This document shows positions 7,147-14,123 of a stretch of 50,049 nt of DNA, piece by piece. Positions within the stretch are counted from its first letter, which is position 1, and each line of letters starts with the position of its first letter. The translations under genes and the position numbers were made by a program. The stretch spans positions 1-50,049 of the forward strand of contig NZ_CAKRNY010000028.1 in the NCBI RefSeq assembly GCF_934371575.1, in the 5' to 3' direction. The notes beneath the pieces are model-generated. The model was not told where the DNA came from and did not search any database. It saw only the letters and a list, made by a program, of their open reading frames with translations. Origin of the DNA: an uncultured Blautia sp. GTDB taxonomy: Bacteria; Bacillota; Clostridia; Lachnospirales; Lachnospiraceae.

Positions 7147-7872
7147 ATGAAGAAAGAGAGCTTTAAGCGGGGAATTACAGATGGTATCCCGATTGCCCTG
7201 GGATATCTGGCAGTTTCCTTTACGTTTGGTATGATGGCAGTACAGGGCGGTCTGACAATCTGGCAGGCCGTACTTATTTCTCTGACAAATCTTACGTCAG
7301 CAGGACAGTTTGCCGGTCTTGATATTATTATAGCAGGAGGATCCTTATGGGAAATGGCTTTGACACAGCTGATCATTAATCTGAGATACTGTCTGATGTC
7401 TTTTTCTCTTTCCCAGAAGCTGCGGCGTGATGAGCCGTGGGGACACCGTTATGCAGTGGCATTTGGTGTGACGGATGAGATTTTTGGCGTCAGTGCAGGT
7501 AAGCCTGGGAAAGTCAGTGCCTTCTATAATTATGGTGTAATGAGTGTGGCAATCCCGGGATGGACTGTGGGAACTTTGCTTGGTGCTATTTCAGGAAGTA
7601 TTCTTCCGGAGTTTATTATGAGTGCATTTGGTGTTGCCATTTATGGAATGTTTCTGGCAATTATTATTCCTCCATCAAAGAAAAACAAAGCAATATTTTT
7701 TGTTGTTCTGGGGTCAATGGTGCTGAGTGCAGTGTTCGCCTGGGTTCCGGGTTTGTCAAAGGTATCCTCCGGATTTGCAATCATTATAACAACAATTGTT
7801 GCAGCAGGTCTGGCAGCATGGCTTTGCCCGGTTGGAGAAGAAAATGTCAAGGAGGAAGTCTATGAAGCCTGA
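7147..7872 (+). CDS. azlC: AzlC-family branched-chain amino acid exporter subunit
   Basis: A 241-residue membrane protein with the AzlC pattern: N-terminal G-I-x-D-G-I-P-I-A-L-G-Y, a conserved T-S-A-G-Q-F-A-G segment, then N-L-R-Y and several hydrophobic helices. The frame is open further upstream, with a GTG at 7063, but that would add a 28-residue Arg-rich extension. The ATG at 7147 has a GGAGGG Shine-Dalgarno sequence eight bases away and begins right at the conserved region, so it is preferred. AzlCD pairs export branched-chain amino acids or analogues in Bacillus and relatives; the substrate here is unproven. The stop overlaps azlD by 11 bases. Confidence 0.88.
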   Translation: MKKESFKRGITDGIPIALGYLAVSFTFGMMAVQGGLTIWQAVLISLTNLTSAGQFAGLDIIIAGGSLWEMALTQLIINLRYCLMSFSLSQKLRRDEPWGHRYAVAFGVTDEIFGVSAGKPGKVSAFYNYGVMSVAIPGWTVGTLLGAISGSILPEFIMSAFGVAIYGMFLAIIIPPSKKNKAIFFVVLGSMVLSAVFAWVPGLSKVSSGFAIIITTIVAAGLAAWLCPVGEENVKEEVYEA

Positions 7873-8179
7873 TATTTATATCTACATTCTGGTTATGGCG
7901 GGGGTTACATATCTGATCCGTATGCTGCCTTTGACACTGGCAAAGAAGGAGATTACAAATCCTTTCGTAAAATCTTTCTTATATTATGTACCATATGCCT
8001 GTCTTGCAGCAATGACATTTCCGGCAATCCTGTCGGCAACTGCAAGTGTGATTTCTGCTGTAGTGGGATTTATTGCGGCGCTGATTGCAGCTTATAAAGA
8101 GAAAAGCCTGCTGACCGTGGCACTTCTGGCCTGCGCAGCAGTGTTTATTGCAGAAAGAATAATGGCCTTTGCGGTGTAA
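7862..8179 (+). CDS. azlD: AzlD-family transport protein, partner of AzlC
   Basis: A 105-residue membrane protein with four hydrophobic segments and the family's Y-L-I-R-M-L-P and P-Y-A-C-L-A-A-M-T-F-P signatures. The start at 7862 lies inside the end of azlC (11-base overlap) behind an AAGGAGG sequence. That gives translational coupling and the expected stoichiometric pair. A longer in-frame ORF from 7796 would only add azlC-overlapping residues and is rejected. Confidence 0.88.
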   Translation: MKPDIYIYILVMAGVTYLIRMLPLTLAKKEITNPFVKSFLYYVPYACLAAMTFPAILSATASVISAVVGFIAALIAAYKEKSLLTVALLACAAVFIAERIMAFAV

Positions 8180-8216
8180 GCACGCTAATGTGTTTACGGT
8201 CCGCAAGGGCCATTTT
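8162..8216 (+). terminator. Terminator of azlCD
   Basis: Long hairpin: GGCCTTTGCGG at the end of azlD pairs with CCGCAAGGGCC (one wobble), with further TGTAA/TTAC pairing inside, then ATTTTTATT. The 5' arm includes the last azlD codons. Confidence 0.75.
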
Positions 8217-8234
8217 TATTACAGGTGTAGCAAG

Positions 8235-9089
8235 TTATTCTCCAAGAAATGCCAGATCGATCTCTCCATCAAATACAGTCGTTGCCGGACCTGTCATATA
8301 AACCTGGTTGTCATTTTCGTCCCAGAAAATATTCAGGTCACCGCCAAGCAGTTTTACAGTAACTGGCTGGTCGCGGTCAACAAATCCGTTCAGAATAGAA
8401 GCAACGGCAACGGCACAAGCGCCTGTTCCGCAGGCAAGTGTTTCGCCGGAGCCGCGCTCCCAGACTCTCATCTGTACCGTGTGACGATCAATAACTTTTA
8501 CAAACTCCGTATTTACACGGTCTGGAAAGCTGACGTGAGTTTCGAAGGAAGGTCCGATCTTTTCGATTTCCAGTCCGTCCACATCATCCATGTATACAAT
8601 GGCATGAGGATTTCCCATGGAAACTGCAGTGAAATAATAAGTCTGCCCGTTCACTTCAATAGGCATATTTATTACCTGTTCGGTCTCTGCTACTACCGGA
8701 ATCAGGGAGGACTGAAGAATAGGAGCTCCCATATTTACTTTTACCATGCTGACCTTACCGTCCCGAATAGAAAGATCCAGATATTTCACACCGCTTTTGG
8801 TTGCCACGCTGATGCTGGTTTTATTTACAATGCCATAATCATAAGCATACTTGGCTACGCAGCGGATTCCATTGCCGCACATGGCACCCTGGGAACCATC
8901 CAGGTTATACATATCCATCTCGCAGTCCGCAATATCAGATGGCTTGATCAGGATTAATCCATCAGAGCCAATCCCAAAATGTCTGTCGCTTACAAACTTT
9001 GCAACAGCTGACGGGTCCTTCACAGTTTCCTTAAAACAGTTCACATATACATAATCGTTGCCGATACCATGCATTTTTGTAAATTTCAT
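8235..9089 (-). CDS. dapF: Diaminopimelate epimerase
   Basis: A 284-residue enzyme converting LL- to meso-diaminopimelate, for lysine and for the meso-DAP of peptidoglycan. Both catalytic cysteines are in place: Cys71 in MCGNGIRC and the C-terminal one in GETLACGTGAC. The N-terminal MHGIGNDYVYV and the F-G-I-G-S-D-G loop are also typical, and length is normal. It is monocistronic, with its own promoter, and faces away from the ABC transporter operon. Presence of meso-DAP agrees with the DNPR-type MurE at 17.3 kb. Confidence 0.97.
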   Translation of the reverse strand: MKFTKMHGIGNDYVYVNCFKETVKDPSAVAKFVSDRHFGIGSDGLILIKPSDIADCEMDMYNLDGSQGAMCGNGIRCVAKYAYDYGIVNKTSISVATKSGVKYLDLSIRDGKVSMVKVNMGAPILQSSLIPVVAETEQVINMPIEVNGQTYYFTAVSMGNPHAIVYMDDVDGLEIEKIGPSFETHVSFPDRVNTEFVKVIDRHTVQMRVWERGSGETLACGTGACAVAVASILNGFVDRDQPVTVKLLGGDLNIFWDENDNQVYMTGPATTVFDGEIDLAFLGE

Positions 9090-9154
9090 AATAATTCCTC
9101 CATTTCCGGCGGGTAAACGCCTTCATTATTTAATCATCTAATTACTCCTCATAA

Positions 9155-9183
9155 ATCATATCATAACACAGATCTGTTATCAA
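9155..9183 (-). promoter_or_regulatory. dapF promoter with palindromic spacer
   Basis: On the minus strand TTGATA (9178-9183), a 17-base spacer and TATGAT (9155-9160) form a strong sigma-A promoter about 66 bases upstream of dapF. The spacer is nearly filled by an imperfect palindrome (AACACAGATCTGTT region, 9165-9178), well placed for a repressor operator. The rest of the 9090-9416 gap is AT-rich and holds the divergent promoter for the ABC operon. Confidence 0.65.
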
Positions 9184-9259
9184 AAAGTGAATTTTTCCAG
9201 ATATTGACAAAGAAAGTATGAAAATTAAAATTAAAAAATAAAGAATCTTAAGGAAAGTC

Positions 9260-9287
9260 TTGCATTTTTTTTAAAAGCTGATAAAAT
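9260..9287 (+). promoter_or_regulatory. Promoter of the amino-acid ABC transporter operon
   Basis: TTGCAT (9260-9265), 16-base spacer, TAAAAT (9282-9287). Predicted start of transcription is near 9294, about 120 bases upstream of the binding-protein gene. Confidence 0.65.
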
Positions 9288-9300
9288 GAGGAAAAGATAG

Positions 9301-9420
9301 ATGAATGAATATGCAAAAAACATGAATAATTATGTCACGATTCAGTTTGGAAATTTCAGCCTGATCTATGATATACCATCGTTTTTTGCATATGAGATGA
9401 AGAGGAGGAAGAAAGAATGA
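9301..9420 (+). CDS. Possible 39-residue upstream ORF coupled to the binding-protein gene
   Basis: An ATG at 9301 opens a 39-codon frame rich in Tyr, Asn, Phe and Lys. Its TGA overlaps the ATG of the downstream gene (ATGA). The predicted transcription start is only a few bases upstream, so it would be nearly leaderless. No homology is recognised. It may be a leader peptide or chance. Confidence 0.2.
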   Translation: MNEYAKNMNNYVTIQFGNFSLIYDIPSFFAYEMKRRKKE

Positions 9421-10196
9421 AAAAATTAGCAGCTCTTGCACTTGGTACAGTAATGACAATTTCCATGACAGCTGGCGTATCTGCCGCTACTGTTGAGTCA
9501 AAGGATGATCTTAAAAATGCAACTATCGGTGTACAGCTTGGCACCACAGGTGATCTTGATGCAACTGAGTATGAGAAGGAGGGTGCAACCGTTAAGCGTT
9601 TCAGCAAAGGAAGCGAAGCTATCCAGGCGCTTATGTCAGGTCAGATCGACTGCGTGATCATTGACTCCCAGCCAGCACAGAAGTTCGTTGAGAATGCTGA
9701 CGGACTGAAGATTCTGGATGAGCCATTCGTTGAGGAGGAGTATGCAATCTGCCTGAAGAAAGGTAATGATGAGCTTCTTGACAAGATCAACGGTGCATTA
9801 AAAGAACTGAAAGAGGACGGAACTGTTGATGATATTATGAACAACTACATCGGTGACAATATCGGCGAGACACCATATGAGTCTCCGGAAGATGTAGACC
9901 GTTCCAATGGAACTCTTGTAATGGCTACAAACGCTGAATTTGAGCCATATGAGTATCATGATGGTGATAATGTTGTTGGTATTGACGTTGACATTGCTCA
10001 GGCAATCTGCGATAAGCTTGGTTACGAGCTTGAAGTTGATGATATGGAGTTTGATGCAATCCTTGCAGCTGTACAGTCCGGTAAGGCTGATTTTGGTGCA
10101 GCAGGAATGACTGTTACAGAGGATCGTCTGGAGAGTGTTGACTTCACAGATACATATGCAAATGCAAGCCAGGTTATCATTGTAAAGGCTGACTGA
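9417..10196 (+). CDS. Circularly permuted amino-acid ABC transporter substrate-binding protein
   Basis: A 259-residue exported SBP_bac_3-type protein with its two sequence halves in reversed order. Residues 1-23 are a signal peptide (VSA cleavage). Residues 25-143 (SKDDLKNATIGVQLGTTGD to the LKEDGTVDDIMNNYI region) match what is normally the C-terminal half. A linker (144-163) joins it to residues 164-259, which match the normal N-terminal half: GTLVMATNAEFEPYEY, the family signature GIDVDIAQAI, and GMTVTEDR with ligand-binding Arg237. The protein ends exactly where the usual hinge crossover would continue (SQVIIVKAD). There is no lipobox cysteine, unusual for a Gram-positive binding protein. 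It probably delivers a polar amino acid to the permease/ATPase encoded next. Confidence 0.9.
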   Translation: MKKLAALALGTVMTISMTAGVSAATVESKDDLKNATIGVQLGTTGDLDATEYEKEGATVKRFSKGSEAIQALMSGQIDCVIIDSQPAQKFVENADGLKILDEPFVEEEYAICLKKGNDELLDKINGALKELKEDGTVDDIMNNYIGDNIGETPYESPEDVDRSNGTLVMATNAEFEPYEYHDGDNVVGIDVDIAQAICDKLGYELEVDDMEFDAILAAVQSGKADFGAAGMTVTEDRLESVDFTDTYANASQVIIVKAD

Positions 10197-10244
10197 TAGA
10201 AGGTTTATGACATAAGCTGTCAGACAGCATGAGTTACCTAGATC

Positions 10245-10291
10245 AAAAGCTGCTTTACAGGGCTGAGTAATCAGAAACCTGGGCAGCTTTT
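10245..10291 (+). terminator. Intercistronic hairpin (attenuator) between binding protein and permease
   Basis: AAAAGCTGC (10245-10253) pairs with GCAGCTTTT (10283-10291), with additional CAGG/CCTG pairing inside. The short T run suggests partial termination or a 3' stabiliser, which would yield more binding protein than permease. Confidence 0.6.
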
Positions 10292-10354
10292 CCTATGTAG
10301 AATAAGCTATGATAACTATTTGGCATTATCAGGATTGGATAAAAGGAAAGAAAT

Positions 10355-11047
10355 ATGTTTGAAAAATTTGGACACGATTTTTATATTAATTTTATAAAAG
10401 ACAACAGATTTATGTGGCTGCTGGATGGTCTGAAGAATACCATGATCATCACAGTCTTTGCCCTGGTACTTGGTATTTGTATCGGTTTTCTTGTGGCAAT
10501 CATCCGTTCTTCCCATGATAAATCCGGAAATTTTAAGATAGCGAATGCTATCTGTCAGGTTTACCTGACTGTGATCCGTGGAACACCTACCGTGATCCAG
10601 CTGCTGATCATGAACTTTGTTGTTTTTGGTTCTGTAAGTGTTAATGAGATTCTGGTAGGAGGATTGGCATTTGGTATCAACTCAGGTGCCTATGTTGCTG
10701 AGATCGTCCGTTCCGGAATCATGTCCATCGATCAGGGACAGACAGAGGCAGGTCGAAGCCTGGGACTTAATTTTGCACAGACCATGCGCCTGATCATTAT
10801 TCCACAGGCATTTAAAAATGTACTTCCTGCGCTGGTAAATGAGTTTATCGTGCTGATCAAGGAGACCTCCATCATCGGTTATATCGGAATGATGGATCTG
10901 ACAAGAGGAGCAATGCTGATTCAGAGCCGTACGTATAATGCGTTTATGCCTCTTCTGGCAGCCGCTGCAATTTACCTGATCGTGGTTATGGTGCTGACCT
11001 TCTTTATGAATAAACTGGAGAGGAGACTGAGAACCAGTGAGCGTTGA
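10355..11047 (+). CDS. Amino-acid ABC transporter permease (HisM/GlnP type)
   Basis: A 230-residue inner-membrane subunit with about five transmembrane helices. It has the conserved R-G-T-P-x-x-V-Q-L motif near residue 70 and the EAA loop ([34 protein letters not shown]) that docks on the ATPase. Only one permease gene is present, so the transporter probably uses a homodimer. The 159-base gap after the binding-protein gene contains an attenuator-like hairpin. Its end overlaps the ATPase gene by 11 bases. Confidence 0.93.
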   Translation: MFEKFGHDFYINFIKDNRFMWLLDGLKNTMIITVFALVLGICIGFLVAIIRSSHDKSGNFKIANAICQVYLTVIRGTPTVIQLLIMNFVVFGSVSVNEILVGGLAFGINSGAYVAEIVRSGIMSIDQGQTEAGRSLGLNFAQTMRLIIIPQAFKNVLPALVNEFIVLIKETSIIGYIGMMDLTRGAMLIQSRTYNAFMPLLAAAAIYLIVVMVLTFFMNKLERRLRTSER

Positions 11048-11783
11048 TAAGAGTAAAGTTTTGATCCAGGTACAGGATCTGAAAAAATCATTTGGAAGCA
11101 ATCAGGTGTTAGATGGGATTTCCACAGATATCTGCCAGGGTGAGGTTGTTGCCATTATCGGACCATCTGGTTCCGGTAAATCAACATTCCTTCGCTCCCT
11201 GAATCTTCTTGAAGTGCCTACAGGAGGCAGAATCCTGTTTGAGGGAACCGATATTACAGATCCGAAGGTGGATATAAATCTGCATCGCCAGAAAATCGGA
11301 ATGGTTTTCCAGCAGTTTAATCTTTTTCCTCATAAGACCGTGAAACAGAATATTATGATGGCTCCTGTTGCATTGAAGATAATGACAGCGGATGAGGCTT
11401 CCAAACGTGCAGATGAGCTTTTGGCACGTGTTGGCCTGCCAGACAAAGCGGATGCCTATCCGGATATGCTTTCCGGTGGACAGAAGCAGCGTATTGCAAT
11501 TGCAAGAGCCCTTGCCATGAATCCGGATGTTATGCTTTTTGATGAGCCGACTTCCGCGCTGGACCCGGAAATGGTAGGAGAGGTTCTGGAATTGATGAGA
11601 GAGCTTGCGAAGAGTGGCATGACCATGGTCGTGGTCACTCATGAGATGGGATTTGCAAGAGAGGTTGCAACAAGAGTTCTCTTTATTGATGAAGGAAAAA
11701 TCCAGGAACAGAATGAACCTAAGGCGTTTTTTGAAAACCCGCAGAATCCACGTCTGAAGGAGTTTTTATCCAAGGTTTTGTAA
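11037..11783 (+). CDS. Amino-acid ABC transporter ATP-binding protein (GlnQ type)
   Basis: A 248-residue ABC ATPase. Walker [11 protein letters not shown]-loop ([10 protein letters not shown]), signature [15 protein letters not shown], Walker [15 protein letters not shown] and switch His (VVTHEMGFA) are all intact. Start is a GTG at 11037 overlapping the permease gene, with an AGGAG sequence upstream; this is the only start preceding the conserved N-terminus ([11 protein letters not shown]). It ends the three-gene polar amino-acid import operon. Confidence 0.95.
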   Translation: MSVDKSKVLIQVQDLKKSFGSNQVLDGISTDICQGEVVAIIGPSGSGKSTFLRSLNLLEVPTGGRILFEGTDITDPKVDINLHRQKIGMVFQQFNLFPHKTVKQNIMMAPVALKIMTADEASKRADELLARVGLPDKADAYPDMLSGGQKQRIAIARALAMNPDVMLFDEPTSALDPEMVGEVLELMRELAKSGMTMVVVTHEMGFAREVATRVLFIDEGKIQEQNEPKAFFENPQNPRLKEFLSKVL

Positions 11784-11801
11784 TAAATAAACTGTAAACA
11801 G

Positions 11802-11850
11802 AAAAGACAGCTTTTATCGCAGTTAAAATGTGATAGAAGCTGTCTTTTTT
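11802..11850. terminator. Terminator shared by the ABC operon and the convergent CBS gene
   Basis: AAAAGACAGCTTTTATC pairs with GATAGAAGCTGTCTTTTTT around a 13-base loop. It is A-rich on one side and T-rich on the other, so it probably works in both directions. Confidence 0.88.
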
Positions 11851-11856
11851 GAAGAT

Positions 11857-12267
11857 TTATGCGTTTTTCTGCATTTCTTTGTAGCAGTATTTAATTATTT
11901 CTTTTCTGGTTACAATTCCGATGAAGTGATCCTGATCATCAATGACTGGTACAAAGTTCTGGTTGATGGCGCGATCAAGAAGATCCTCCATATCGCAGTC
12001 AACATGGACTGGTTTGTATGTAGCTCTTCTTGAGACAGCCATTACCGGAACTTCTTCAGCATTTTTTATATCTGTGATATTAAGATTCTTCATTCCCCAG
12101 AGAAGATCACCTTCTGAAATAGTGCCTACATATTTTCCATCCGGACTCAGGATTGGGATACAGGAAAATTTCCGGTGCTCCATCTTTTCAAGTGTCTGTC
12201 TTAAGGTTTCATTTTCAAAGATGTAGGCAATATCACTTTTGGGTGTTAAGAAAAAAAGTATATTCAA
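11857..12267 (-). CDS. CBS-domain pair protein
   Basis: A small protein (136 residues) with two CBS domains: about 8-65 (S-C-I-P-I-L-S-P-D-G-K-Y-V-G-T-I-S-E-G-D) and about 72-130 (F-V-P-V-I-D-D-Q-D-H-F-I-G-I-V-T-R-K). CBS pairs bind adenine nucleotides and often act as energy or c-di-AMP/AMP sensors. The frame is open to 12357, but that region overlaps asnA. The chosen start is the TTG at 12267, which begins MNILFFLTPKSD and has a GAGGG Shine-Dalgarno sequence at the right distance. It lies 25 bases downstream of asnA and is probably co-transcribed; a functional link to asparagine synthesis is not established. Confidence 0.75.
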   Translation of the reverse strand: MNILFFLTPKSDIAYIFENETLRQTLEKMEHRKFSCIPILSPDGKYVGTISEGDLLWGMKNLNITDIKNAEEVPVMAVSRRATYKPVHVDCDMEDLLDRAINQNFVPVIDDQDHFIGIVTRKEIIKYCYKEMQKNA

Positions 12268-12292
12268 TTTAATCCCTCGTTTCTTGCTGGCT

Positions 12293-13300
12293 TTACAGAA
12301 GCGGAATACCGTTCTTGGCAGCTTCCTCCTGCATTTCCTGTGGCCACAGGGAAACATGAACTTCTCCGATGTGAGCCTTACGCAAAAAGAACATACAGAT
12401 ACGTGACTGGCCGATACCGCCGCCGATAGTATATGGAAGTTCCTTGTTCAGGATGGCTTTCTGGAATGGAAGTTCTCTTCGGTCGTCACAGCCTGCTTCT
12501 GTAAGCTGTCTGTCAAGTGCGTCTTCATCTACACGGATACCCATGGATGAAAGTTCAAGGGCAATGTCCAGTACAGGGTAGTATACCAGAATATCACCAT
12601 TTAATTCCCAGTCATCATAGTCCGGAGCTCGTCCATCGTGACGTTCGCCGTTGGTAAGCTTCTTACCTACCTGCATGAGGAAAACAGCACCTTTTTCTTT
12701 TACGATCTTATACTCACGTTCCTTGGGAGTAAGATCCGGATACATATCTACAAGCTCTTCTGTGGAGACAAATGCGATCTCCCTTGGAAGAATTTCTTCG
12801 ATGTAGTCGTATTGTACTGCCATATATTTCTCGGTTTTTCGCAGAACACTGTAGATGGCACGTACGGTGTTAATAAGAGTTTCCACGTTTCTCTCTTCTT
12901 TGGTAATGACTTTTTCCCAGTCCCACTGGTCTACGTAGATAGAGTGGATATTGTCCACATCCTCATCACGGCGAATGGCAACCATGTCGGTGTATAAACC
13001 TTCTCCTACAGAGAAACCGTATTTTTTCAGTGCGTAACGTTTCCATTTGGCCAGGGAGTGTACGATCTCGGCGTTACCATCCATGCCTTTAATGTCAAAG
13101 CTTACCGGACGCTCCACTCCGTTCAGATTATCATTGAGGCCGGAAGTCGGGTCTACAAATATAGGCGCGGAGACACGCAGAAGGTTCAGCTTCTGTGCAA
13201 GTGTCTGCTGGAAAAAGTCTTTAACAGTTTTAATTGCTACCTGAGTATCATGAAGATTAAGGTCTGCATGATAGCCCATAGGAATTTTCAGTTGTTCCAT
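12293..13300 (-). CDS. asnA: Aspartate-ammonia ligase
   Basis: A 335-residue AsnA enzyme, the ammonia-dependent asparagine synthetase related to class II aaRS cores. Typical blocks are the N-terminal VKDFFQQTLAQKLNLLRVSAP segment, SAKWKR-like region (HSLAKWKRYALKKYG), HSIYVDQWDWE, DGRAPDYDDW, and a C-terminal G-G-G-I-G-Q-S-R class II motif 3. Length and start (GGAGG then ATG at 13300) are normal. A consensus promoter lies just upstream, in a divergent arrangement with the zinc-ribbon gene. Confidence 0.97.
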   Translation of the reverse strand: MEQLKIPMGYHADLNLHDTQVAIKTVKDFFQQTLAQKLNLLRVSAPIFVDPTSGLNDNLNGVERPVSFDIKGMDGNAEIVHSLAKWKRYALKKYGFSVGEGLYTDMVAIRRDEDVDNIHSIYVDQWDWEKVITKEERNVETLINTVRAIYSVLRKTEKYMAVQYDYIEEILPREIAFVSTEELVDMYPDLTPKEREYKIVKEKGAVFLMQVGKKLTNGERHDGRAPDYDDWELNGDILVYYPVLDIALELSSMGIRVDEDALDRQLTEAGCDDRRELPFQKAILNKELPYTIGGGIGQSRICMFFLRKAHIGEVHVSLWPQEMQEEAAKNGIPLL

Positions 13301-13336
13301 GGGAATCCTCCTTGTTGGTTTTGCTAATCTCGGTTT

Positions 13337-13402
13337 ATTATAACAGGAAATTTCCCGCTTGGCAATTTACACCTTGCAAGAAATATACAAAAAAGTTACA
13401 AT
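13337..13402. promoter_or_regulatory. Back-to-back promoters of asnA (leftward) and zinc-ribbon gene (rightward)
   Basis: Leftward: TTGCCA (13360-13365 on the minus strand), 17-base spacer, TATAAT (13337-13342); the spacer contains the perfect palindrome GGAAATTTCC (13346-13355), a possible operator. Rightward: TTGCAA (13374-13379), 17-base spacer, TACAAT (13397-13402). The two -35 elements are only 8 bases apart. Confidence 0.75.
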
Positions 13403-13471
13403 AAAAATAAATGAAAAGAATTTTTTACCTCAGAATCATAATTGGGGGATCAGATAACCGGGAGGACATCT

Positions 13472-14032
13472 ATGGAGAGGAAAAGGTGCCAGGTCTGCGA
13501 AGGACCTATTGTGAATGGCAGATGCAAGCTGTGTGGAATGCCTTACAGAAATGATGAGACGCTATATCATCTGAATGAGAGCAGAAGAGATCATTACCGC
13601 CATGCGACTGCCAAGGCGAAGACTGTGAAGAAGAAAAAAGGTTCTCTTCTTGGCTGGCTTATTATGCTGGTGGCGCTTTGTACCGGCATACCAGAAATCA
13701 GAGATTCACTGAGAGATAGAATTTTGCCGATAATTGAGCAGGAAGTTGGAAGCCTGACTGATTCGGATTCAACAGCAGTATCTTACAGGATGAAAATGGG
13801 GGACATGCTGGAGGTTGGAAATGATGTGGATGGCGGCATTGTGCCGGGATATTATATGGCATCCTGTGAAGATGGTTTTGTAAGCTTTATGATTTTAGGA
13901 GAAGATGGAGAAAAAGGGAGTATGACGGTGACTGAGGATGGAGAGCATAAGATTACTTTAAAAGAGGGTGACCTAATTGGAGTGGTCAATGTGCAGTCAG
14001 AGGATTCAGCATTACTGCTTACGTTATACTGA
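13472..14032 (+). CDS. Zinc-ribbon membrane protein of unknown function
   Basis: A 186-residue protein. Two C-x-x-C pairs (KRCQVCEG and CKLCGMPY, residues 5-25) form a zinc ribbon. A single hydrophobic segment follows (SLLGWLIMLVALCTGIPEI, about 58-76), then a beta-rich C-terminal domain that would be extracytoplasmic if the ribbon is inside. Such zinc ribbon-TM-sensor layouts are common in Firmicutes and usually uncharacterised. Start ATG 13472 has GGGAGG six bases upstream; the TTG at 13442 lacks a good site. It has its own promoter and terminator, so it is a single-gene unit. Confidence 0.7.
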   Translation: MERKRCQVCEGPIVNGRCKLCGMPYRNDETLYHLNESRRDHYRHATAKAKTVKKKKGSLLGWLIMLVALCTGIPEIRDSLRDRILPIIEQEVGSLTDSDSTAVSYRMKMGDMLEVGNDVDGGIVPGYYMASCEDGFVSFMILGEDGEKGSMTVTEDGEHKITLKEGDLIGVVNVQSEDSALLLTLY

Positions 14033-14042
14033 CAGAATAAAT

Positions 14043-14092
14043 AAGGAACCTCATCTGAGCAAAATACTGCTTGGTCAGAGGTTCCTTTATTG
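14043..14092. terminator. Terminator between zinc-ribbon gene and arcC
   Basis: AAGGAACCTC pairs with GAGGTTCCTT around a loop of about 24 bases, followed by TATTGTTT. The convergent position suggests use by both genes. Confidence 0.8.
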
Positions 14093-14123
14093 TTTACAAA
14101 AAACAGTGAATCTGAATCTCGTA

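Noticed and set aside
8169..8957. A 262-codon frame antisense to dapF
   Set aside because: dapF has all catalytic motifs; the antisense product has low-complexity composition and no start signal.
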